Part shown: in pieces, positions 56,091-64,000 of the stretch
Position numbering within the stretch: position 1 is the stretch's first letter
Layout of the letters: the number at the start of each line of letters is the position of its first letter
DNA from: Delphinus delphis
Taxonomy: Eukaryota; Chordata; Mammalia; Artiodactyla; Delphinidae
DNA length: 64,000 nt
Reading direction: 5' to 3'
Assembly (NCBI RefSeq): GCF_949987515.2
Contig: NC_082692.2
Span: 91,521,488-91,585,487, forward strand
The notes under the pieces: generated by a model
The model's input: only the letters and a program-made list of their open reading frames with translations
What the model was told of the DNA's origin: nothing
Databases searched by the model: none
Position numbers and translations under genes: made by a program

Positions 56091-56874
56091 ATACAATATT
56101 CTCTCCATACACTGGTGACTGAAGAAATAATTGAATACTCTTCAATTACTTGGCACAGCTGGGAAATAGGTAATTCTGGTTACCTCCGGGATAAACAATT
56201 TAGGAAGTGAAATGACCCAGTCCATGGATATCACCGCTCAACCTTGGAACCAAAATATCTTTTGGGGATGCCTAACCTCCCAGGTTGGGAAATCTCGCTC
56301 CTGTGCTTTCAGAAACATAGCACTTTGACAAACACCAATCCTCCATCTAGGGAGAAGACCATCCATCACACTGTTACTATACTTGAAAGACTTCTCACAA
56401 AGGTGAAGAGGTCAGGTGGCTGCTGACAACTTTAGCTAACCAGGATAAATCTAGGAGACAAAATAGAAATCTGTTCTCCAAACTTCAAAAAACAGAAAGG
56501 AAAGTTCTTCAGCAACAGACTAGGAACAGCTATTTCTAAAATATCATTCTGATTCAAAACTAAGAGCTAGAAAGGATCAGAAAAATTGGCCCATGTTTAT
56601 GAAGGCGATTACTGAGAGAAAATGTGAACTTCTGGATACCCCTGGTGTCCTCAGCTAGCCACCTAAACTGAGAATTGAACGAGGCTGTTGAGGAAATCTT
56701 AACACCTACTGGGTGCTCAGAAAGCAGGTTAGAAGCCTCTGTTAGCCATTGCTGTCCTTTTGTAACAAAGGCTTTGTTTTTGATTTGCTAGAGGCCCCAC
56801 AGTTAGTGATTTCCCTTTATAAGGCAGAGAGATCACTGAATTTAGGGCTCCAATAGACATGGACCTCTCAACCG
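56091..56874. other. unassigned non-coding stretch
   Basis: No gene or confident repeat. Confidence 0.5.
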
Positions 56875-57445
56875 GTCCCACCCTACCCCAGGGGCTTTGC
56901 ACAGGAACACTCCTCCTCTCAAATGTTTTCAGTGCTATCTTCACCGTTCATTTCAGCTCTCAGCTCACATGTAACTCCAGAGAGGCCAGTCACAACCTTA
57001 TGAAAGGACCCCCTTCCATCCCTCCGCCACCCCACGACCTCTTTTACTTTCAGCATGATATAGTCATGGGATTGAATCCATTGCTTACTATGTACAAGTC
57101 ACTTAACCTCTCTGGGCCTCCCTTAGTTTCCTCATCTAAAACAGTAAAACATTCCCTACTGCAAAGGATTTTTTTTTTTTTAAGGATTAGATGATAATAC
57201 ATGTTAAGCATTTATACCTGGGACTGGCAAAAACTGACAGCTCAATAATTCGTAACTATTCATATTACCATAATATGAAATTATGTATTCACTGCTTGCT
57301 TTTCCCCTGTTTTCTACCCTCCCAACTGCAGTAGAAGCTCCCCACGAGAAGAGAGCTGGTCATTCTACTTCACAAACGTAACCCTAGTAGCTAGAACAGT
57401 GTCTGGCACATAATACTCAAAGAATTTGCCAAATGAATCAATCAC
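56875..57445 (+). repeat. L2 3' end, sense, interrupted by a MIR
   Basis: The left part has GGGGCTTTGCACAGGAACAC, TCTCAGCTCACATGTAACTC and CACGACCTCTTTTACTTTC. The right part resumes at about 57285 with GTAGAAGCTCCCCACGAGAA, CTAGAACAGTGTCTGGCACA and TACTCAAAGAATTTGCC. Together they are one L2 end split by the MIR at 57085-57280. L2 therefore predates that MIR insertion. Confidence 0.8.
57085..57280 (+). repeat. MIR SINE, sense, inserted in L2
   Basis: TACAAGTCACTTAACCTCTC, TGGGCCTCCCTTAGTTTCCT, CATCTAAAACAGTAAAAC, GATAATACATGTTAAGCATT and CTGGGACTGGCAAAAACTGA. A T run of about 13 (57170-57182) interrupts it. Confidence 0.8.
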
Positions 57446-57459
57446 TAACCTAGCATAGG

Positions 57460-57560
57460 TCCCAAATTATTTCAGCCTCAGTTTTCTCACCTGTGAAAGG
57501 GAGATAATGGCTACCAACCCATATGGTTTTGAAGAATCAAATGAGAATTTATGCCCCTAT
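57460..57560 (+). repeat. MIR SINE fragment, sense
   Basis: TTTCAGCCTCAGTTTTCTCA, CCTGTGAAAGGGAGATAATG and GGTTTTGAAGAATCAAATGA follow the MIR centre. Confidence 0.75.
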
Positions 57561-60500
57561 TTCTCCAGGTATAATACATGTGCCCTGGGGAGGAATTTGG
57601 AATCCTAAGGCTACATAAAGCGAACCAAAATACACAGCACAGCTACTCAGAGTTTTGATTTTGCAAGAATATTCAGGGGAAAAAGAATTTTGAATTTTTA
57701 TACTCAGAATAATTTCTGAAAGTTATTAATTTGATTTTGCTCTTTCTGCATGAAGCCCTGCCCATTTAAGAAGTCTGACATTTTTATTCCTTTACCTCAG
57801 GAGTAGATGTGTTGGCGAGTGACAACAGCAGCTCACTTTTGTCCCCCACCCCGCAAAAAAAAGGAAATGTTGAGGGTGATTATGTTAACTGAGCCAGCAG
57901 AAAAGAGAGGATAGAGATAAGGAGAGGACGAAAGATTCGCCCACGAAATGGAAGAGATTCTTTGCAGTCGGGTGAAGAAGATAAAAGGACAGATATTCAT
58001 ACAGAAAAACTTTGGTGCCCACAGGGTCTCAAAGTGGAAAATATAAGATTCTGGGACCTTTAGATAGCTCTAAGGGACAAGGAACCCCAATAATGATTAA
58101 AACTAAATTTCCCACTAGCCCGGGAAACTAGGCACTCAGAGGAGTTGAATATTGGTTTAGTGAAATAAATGTGTCATTTCTTACAAAGTTAGAGAATAAA
58201 AATCACTCCAGTACATTGCTTTACAAAGCCTCACAAACCTTACTCAATCCTTACACAACAGGCAAAATACTGCTTTTCTGTGCCGGTCTATTTTTTGTTT
58301 TGTTTTTCTTTCGAGTGTATGCGTATGTATAAGGAAGAACAAGCTCAAAGACTCAAAATATTAATTTGCAGTGACTGATTGGAAAATGTACTTTGGAATT
58401 CAAGAAAGTCAGTGGTCATAGCGTCAACCCATATTAGACAAACCACTTCCATGAGAACAGATTAAACTCGAATCAGTGGCAGTGACAGAACTAAAAGTAT
58501 CCAGCAGAGCGGCCACTTGGGACTTTTTTGATGCCCACAAACTAGTTTGATGTGTGTTCTTACCACAAAATCCAGTTCCTTTATGTAAATTAGTTATATA
58601 AAATTATAGTATTCGTGGTAAAATAAGGCCTCTACCATTCACCATTTTTCTTCACCCAAAAATTCCTTTGATGAGTATTTCCCAGAGGTGATCAAAGAGG
58701 TTGACCACAACAGAGACCTTTCAATCTACCAATAATACAAGTACCCCTTGAAAATGTGTTTAGAATGGCCACTGGAGGCTGAAAATTGTGCTTGATCACC
58801 TGTGGGCACTACTTGGGAGCACTGCTCTTCGGTGATGAGTTTTTGAAACTCAAACTTACTGAAGTTTATAATACAATAAAAAATACAGTCGTCATCTATA
58901 CTTATATAATTACACGATTCTGGACTCTTGAAAGACGTGGCACCAAGACACAGAAGGAAATTGTCTGAACACTGAACCTGTTGTGTTGTGTGATGTTTAA
59001 TTTGCTCTAATTTGACTCAATTGTCACAAATGGGTAGATTCAATAAAACAACATTTTGCCAATAACCTACAAGTATAAAACTACATTATTCCTAGTGTAA
59101 CACTTAAAATATTATTTCAGTAAGGAGTGTAAATACATAGTAAAAAATAGAATACAAAATTTGGGTGAATGTGTGACTTGAATTTCTTCTACACATTCAG
59201 TAGTCCACTGCTGGCTACTTGCACTCAGGTGATGTTTGTTCACTCACTCACTTTTAAAAACACACTTAATATGCAAATGAACTTTAAAAGTAAAAAATAA
59301 ATGGTCTCCAAGTTCAAGGTACTTTTACTGCACAGTTATTCAAAAGGATTTCTGAGAGTCTTCTTGGGTTCTTTCTGCCCTACAGCATGGACTCTTATTT
59401 TGACTATGTACCAGAGTTGGTATTTGGTGTTATACACAATAACAGCAACACTGGTTGGTAAAAGATTGAAATACTTGCATAGTGGCTGGTAAATTGCTGT
59501 CACTCCTAGCTTCTCCTATCCCTACCCCTGAGAGCCCCAGGATATCCCCTGATCCAGCAACTCTCTCTGCTGGGTTCCCCAGAGCCCCACAGACCTTTGT
59601 TCCCATTGGACAGTTCCCATGCTATCGAGGTTAAGTATCGTGAATATTCCCCATGTGTTACACTCTTTCTTTTCCTCTCCCCCTATGCCAGCCTTGAATG
59701 CCTTTTGCTCTCCCTTCATCTCTACTTTAGCGGCAACCTTAGTCCTCATCTCAGTCAGGATGCCCTCCATGTCAACAGCATACAGTGACTAGTTAAGGAA
59801 CAGAGTGTGCCACCTGACTCAGCCTTGAGAATTTTGCTGGAGTCACTGAGACAAAGGCACCTGCTTTCCCCTGGGATGTAACTGGTAGAATAAAAGCAGA
59901 GGCTGGTGGGCACCATCTTTGCCACCCCTGTGGAAGAGTCTAATGGGCGACTGAAGACAACACAGAAAAAGCCAAGCCTGAGGGTGGTGAGAGACTGTGT
60001 GAGCCCCTGGATCCAGGTACGTGATGCATCCCCAGATTTCAGGTAAGGAGCCCAGAAGTTGATTATTTTCCTTGAGCTGGTATATCACCCGGAACAGAGT
60101 TCTCAAACAGAACTTTTAAATCATTTTTCCATCTTCAAAAGGTGAAGAAAGCCTAATTTCTTCCCCCATAGGCTCTTCAGTCCTCATAGCTGGTTTCTTC
60201 CTCTTCATGTAAGTCTCTACCATTCATCACTATTTAAGTCATACGTTAACAAGTTCACAGAAAACACCACTTAGGGAGGATTACCTGGCTGAGATTTCCA
60301 AGGGTAGCATGAAGCCTAGATATTTTATAACATCACCTGAGACGGAAAAGTTGCAAAGGAAAGTGGTAGGGAACACCAGGAGAGGAATTTAATAAACTCT
60401 GCTACAAAACTACCTGATTTCTACCTGGGCAATTAAATTCTGATTAAACTAACTGCTGGGTACTAAGACACAAAAGGCAAAATGGTCTCACACCGGGGGA

Positions 60501-60729
60501 ACAGTCTTTGTTCTCTACTTTCTTATGTCGCAAAGAATGGTGGAAGAACAGGAAGTAAAATTAATATTTTGAAAATAGAAGTGGGGACTTTTAACTAGTA
60601 CTGTGTTTCTCTCCAAGGGGAGAGGGGTGAGGAGGAAGCACACTGTGTTGAGTGTCAGGATTTTAATTTTACTCAACTAGATGCCACTCTTCCAGCAAGT
60701 AACCTGATTTTATGCATTATAGGAAGAGC
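57561..60729. other. long unassigned non-coding stretch
   Basis: About 3.2 kb, the longest part of the window without a confidently assigned element. It contains a short A run at 57855-57864. Pyrimidine-rich sequence at 59600-59780 resembles L2 in composition but without ordered blocks. Frames of 60-92 codons have no recognisable motif. Confidence 0.45.
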
Positions 60730-60905
60730 TCTCAAAATGCAGTACTTGGACGAGCAGCAGCATCACCTGGGAGCTTGTGAGAACGCTAAATTCTTGAGCT
60801 CCATCCCACACCCACTAAATCAGAAATCTGCAGGTGGGTCCAGCAATCCGTGGTTTAATAAGCCCTCCAGGTGATGCTGATGCACTTGAGTGCTTGAGAA
60901 TCTCT
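60730..60905. mobile_element. MER20-like hAT MITE
   Basis: GAGCAGCAGCATCACCTGGG, AGCTTGTGAGAACGCTAAAT, CACTAAATCAGAAATCTGCA, GGTTTAATAAGCCCTCCAGG and TGATGCTGATGCACTTGAGT. It lies directly before a second, related element. Confidence 0.85.
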
Positions 60906-60912
60906 GCCCGAA

Positions 60913-61081
60913 GAGTTCCCCAACCATGCTTTACAGGAGCAACACCTGGGGAGCTTTTCAAACTCTCCAGGCACCCCGCCATGCCAATTATAGCAGACGC
61001 TTTGGGGGTGGGAGTCAGTTATCAGTTATTTTTCAAACTCCCTATGTGATTGCCAAGTTCAACCAAGTTTGAGACCCACTG
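60913..61081. mobile_element. MER5A-like hAT MITE
   Basis: GTTCCCCAACCATGCTTTAC, AACACCTGGGGAGCTTTTCA, CTTTGGGGGTGGGAGTCAGT, ATCAGTTATTTTTCAAACTC and the right end TTTGAGACCCACTG. A 71-codon frame running across both elements is a by-product. Confidence 0.85.
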
Positions 61082-61229
61082 TGTGAAGGTGTCACTGGCT
61101 CAATAACTGACACCTTGGGGAGATCCCAAAACTCTGGTTTTTTATTCTGCTGGCAATCTCTTCAAAGTGGGTGCCCAGAGTAAGAGATGGAGGCAGGGCT
61201 GGAGAGGGGTCTCTGAGAACTCTAGCTCC

Positions 61230-61495
61230 GCAGTGCGTCCACCATCTCAGTGCCCTCCTAGCTCTTAGCGAGAAGAGCTTCTCTCCTCCATTATTCCCTG
61301 TCACGCCCGTCTCTCTATTTCTTTCATGGCATTTACCCCATCAATATTCACACCCGTATATGTTTATCATCCAGCTCCCCAAACAGAACTATAACCATAG
61401 AGGGCATGGGCGATTTGTTCACCGTTGCTTCAGTAGTGATTAGTTGAGTGCCTGAGATACAATAAGCACTGAAACATTTGGTAGCTGACTGAATA
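61230..61495 (+). repeat. L2 3' end, sense
   Basis: TTCATGGCATTTACCCCATC, TTCACCGTTGCTTCAGTAGT, GAGTGCCTGAGATACAATAA and GCACTGAAACATTTGGTAGC followed by TGAATAC. It follows the L2 terminus. Confidence 0.7.
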
Positions 61496-62265
61496 CATCT
61501 TGACATAACTCGTATCAGGTAAAGACAGCTGAACCCTTTCCTCAGCCATTGTGTTTCAAAGACTTGGCTGCCCCCAATCACACAAGTGAAGTGTCCAAGG
61601 CAATGAACCCCTGGACATAAAAAAGAAACATACCAAACCTTCCTTTTAAGCAGTAGCATCACCAAGAGTCAAAATTCTTAATTTTCACTTTGACTAAGCA
61701 CGAGTTAATCTGGAAATTTCTTGCAGTCTAACTCCTTCATATTAATAAGCATCTCTGTTTTTAAATATCCAAGTCCCTTCCACTTTTAAAATCTCACTTT
61801 AGACAAAATCTTTGTGAGGAACTTCAAGGGACCTTGGGCTACTTTCTCCAATTGCCATTCACAAAGTTCAGGGAAGGTTATTTCTGGTGTGGCTAAAGTG
61901 ATCTATCTTTTGCTTAACTGAATAGAACTACCATTGGGTTGTATATCAGAAGCAGGTGGGAAGTAGCTCATTTATTACCTGCCATCATTTTCCTTAAAAA
62001 TTCATTTTTCATTAAATCACTTAAACCCAAATTCACTCAGGCATTGCATCCCTGAGGATTAGATCATAAAGTTCAGTCAGTAACTCTATCAGTCCGTCTT
62101 GAAACTAATAACAAAAACATCGACAGTGATGAATATATTAAAATGTTAATATATACCTTGCCTACTTGTACTTTTACTATCACTTTGCCCTGCTTTACAG
62201 GAACGTGAGAATAGTTTACATAAAATATTTACTATAATAACAGTTCAATACATTTTACACCCAGC
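61496..62265. other. unassigned non-coding stretch
   Basis: No gene or confident repeat over about 770 bases. Confidence 0.5.
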
Positions 62266-62317
62266 AAAAAAAAAAAAAAGAAAAAGAAAAAAAACCAAAA
62301 TTAATCCAAAAAAAAAG
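62266..62317. repeat. A-rich simple repeat
   Basis: Three A runs of 8-14 separated by G, CC and TTAATCC. It may be the tail of a decayed retroelement, but no body was recognised to the left. Confidence 0.85.
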
Positions 62318-62769
62318 CTTAATCCCTCACAGCCAATCTTTTAAGCATAGGCACTAACCAGGAACCTTCACAGGAAGTCAGTCCACTCTCCTGACTACTT
62401 AGTCAGTCTGGAGGCCATGAGAGGCCTGCAGAACTTGATTACTCTGAGGCTGTAATGAGCACAGCGTGTCCTTATGTGAAAAACAACAGAAAGATAGAGG
62501 AGAAAACATTCACTACCTTGTGTTCTAAGACTGCAGGGACACCAACATTTCATTTCAGATGAGAATGCAAAACACCATACCTAGGTACTGCATGTGAACA
62601 CCTTTAGAGTTTAATAACAAAAAAACCGTGAGAACAAGAGATGTGAAAGTACCTTGAAAAATGAAATGACTGAAACGGAAGGGAAGCATAAGTCATACAC
62701 AGCCAAGACCTTACTTTTTTAAAAGAATATTGTTGAAAAATGTCCTACCTGTCTCGATTCTCCTCTCCA
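62318..62769. other. unassigned non-coding stretch
   Basis: No gene or repeat recognised. It borders the CpG-rich patch. Confidence 0.5.
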
Positions 62770-63125
62770 CCTCAACTCCGGAGCACGGAGAAGGAAGACT
62801 GGGTTTAATCCTTCCGCAGGACCCGCTTCCTGAGTTTTCTCACTAGTGTGGGCTTCCTAAAAGAGACCGTGAGGAAACAGCGAAGACTGAGGAGTTGTCT
62901 GCCTGCAGGTGCTGACAATACACAGACACACACAGCTGTGTCTAAGTGGGCCACGCCCAGCACCGGGAACAGCACGGACAAAGCGGGGAGGCCTTCCCCG
63001 CACAGCCGAGCTGAGCCTGCTCATTCAGTCCCGCTTTCACCAGCCCAGCAAACCCTTCTCATTGCTTTTCATTCGCTTCATCTCTCATGACCATCCAGCA
63101 GTGTTACGGGAGATGGTGAGCGTTC
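62770..63125. promoter_or_regulatory. CpG-enriched patch, candidate promoter or enhancer (unproven)
   Basis: By eye about 16 CpG dinucleotides occur in about 355 bases, while the flanks have almost none. Examples are CTCCGGAGCACGG, CCCGCTTCC, CCACGCCCAGCACCGGGA and CCCCGCACAGCCGAGC. No transposon was recognised in it. No TATA box or clear splice donor defines an exon. Two overlapping frames (80 and 83 codons, 62848-63160) pass through it without a recognisable motif. It could be an alternative promoter, an enhancer or an unrecognised repeat. Confidence 0.3.
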
Positions 63126-63147
63126 TTCTCTCATGGGCTCTAATTCC

Positions 63148-63280
63148 TTGCTACTCATAGTGTGGTCCATGGACCAGCAGCACCTGCATCACCTGAGAAC
63201 TTGTTGGAAATGCAGAATCTTGGGCCCCACCCCACCTGCTGAACCGGAATCTGCTTTGTACCCAGATCTCCACGTGATCT
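63148..63280. mobile_element. MER20-like hAT MITE, right end lost
   Basis: GTGTGGTCCATGGACCAGCA, GCATCACCTGAGAACTTGTT, GGAAATGCAGAATCTTGGGC and CTGCTGAACCGGAATCTGCT. It stops at CACGTGATC, where an L1 tail begins. Confidence 0.82.
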
Positions 63281-64000
63281 TTTTGTTTCTACTTTTTTTA
63301 TTGTGATACATATACCATAAAATTTACTACCTTAGCCATTTTAAGTGTACAATTCAAGTGTATCAAATACTTTTATAATGCTGTGCAACCATCACCACCA
63401 TACATCTCCATAGCTCTTTTCGTCTTCCAAAACTGACACACTATATCCATTAAATAATAATTCCTCTTTTCTCCCTCCCCTAGCAACTGGCACTCACCAT
63501 TCTACTTTCTGTCTCTATGCTTTTGACAACTCTATCTCACTCATATAAGGGGAATTGTATAGCATTTGTCTTTTTGTGACTGGCCTATTTATTAGCATAA
63601 TGTCCTCAATGTTCATCCATGTTGTATCGTATGTTAGAATTTCCTTCCGTTTTAATGCTGAATAATATTACAATGTGTGCATAGACCATATTTTGCTTGT
63701 CCATTCGTTCCACATTTTACCTATTGTGAGTCATGCTGCTATAAACATGAATGTACAAATACCTCTTTAAGATCTTGCTTTTAGTTCTTTTGGGTATATA
63801 CCCAGAATTACACTTGCTGGATCATATAGTAATTCTATTTATAATTTTTTGAGGAACTGCCATACCATTTTCCATAGCAGCTGTACCCATTGTATGTTCC
63901 TACCTACAGCACACAAGGGTTCCAATTTCACTGCATTCTTACCAACACTTATTTTTATGTTTTTGATAGTAGTCATACTAATGGGTATAATGGTATCTCA
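63281..64000 (-). mobile_element. L1 LINE, antisense, running off the window
   Basis: An antisense L1 starting from a T-rich tail remnant: TTATTGTGATACATATACCA, GTGCAACCATCACCACCATA, CTACTTTCTGTCTCTATGCT, ATGTTCATCCATGTTGTATC, TCTTTTGGGTATATACCCAG, GAGGAACTGCCATACCATTT. It covers the 3' UTR and the end of ORF2 and continues beyond 64000. The insertion seems to have cut the MER20-like element on its left. Confidence 0.93.

Noticed and set aside
1..64000. CRISPR array, prophage, bacterial operon or defence system
   Set aside because: No regularly spaced identical repeats with unique spacers, no long ORFs and no ribosome-binding sites. The repeat content is mammalian.

Overview
The window looks like nuclear DNA of a mammal, most probably a cetacean (whale or dolphin). 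It is AT-rich and has no long open reading frames or operons. It is full of mammal-wide repeats (MIR, L2, MER20/MER5-type hAT elements, MLT1 LTRs) and old L1. The cetacean assignment rests on six tRNA-derived SINEs of the CHR type (head motif GGGCTTCCCTGGTGGCGCAG) and on several copies of one young L1 3' end with a G-rich 3' UTR. I recognise both from cetacean genomes. Whether it is a toothed or baleen whale cannot be decided here.

No protein-coding gene, tRNA gene or rRNA gene could be recognised. The window is best read as intergenic or deep intronic. The longest open frame (151 codons at 30621-31076) has no recognisable content. Three places look exon-like or promoter-like but are unproven: a 20-nt micro-exon-like segment (36032-36051), a 33-codon frame bounded by splice-like signals (41031-41129) and a CpG-rich patch (62770-63125).

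Layout. 1-9000: mostly unassigned sequence with MIR and L2 relics and a small MITE inside an L2. 9-11.5 kb: an older L1 3' half and a younger L1 tail with target-site duplications (TSDs). 11.5-20 kb: L2 (one copy over 1 kb), MIR and unassigned DNA. 20.1-20.75 kb: a young L1 tail carrying a nested CHR SINE, both with TSDs. 22-24 kb: an hAT element and MIRs. 25.3-30.6 kb: a dense L1 block (5' UTR-like, ORF2 pieces, a young L1 tail, two SINEs, and an ORF1-only HAL1-like copy). 31-43.8 kb: relatively repeat-poor, with MIR, L2, MER20, one MLT1 and one SINE. 43.9-51.9 kb: a young SINE, a 3-kb internally deleted L1 hosting two younger L1 insertions, and an ORF2 fragment with its own TSD and SINE. 52-64 kb: unassigned DNA with MIR, L2, hAT and MLT1 relics, ending in an L1 that runs off the right edge.

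The most informative content is the retrotransposon stratigraphy (nested insertions that can be ordered in time), the SINE copy intermediate between long and short CHR forms, the internal L1 fragment with a long TSD but no 3' end, and the few splice-like or promoter-like islands. All family names come from memory of consensus sequences. RepeatMasker would settle them.
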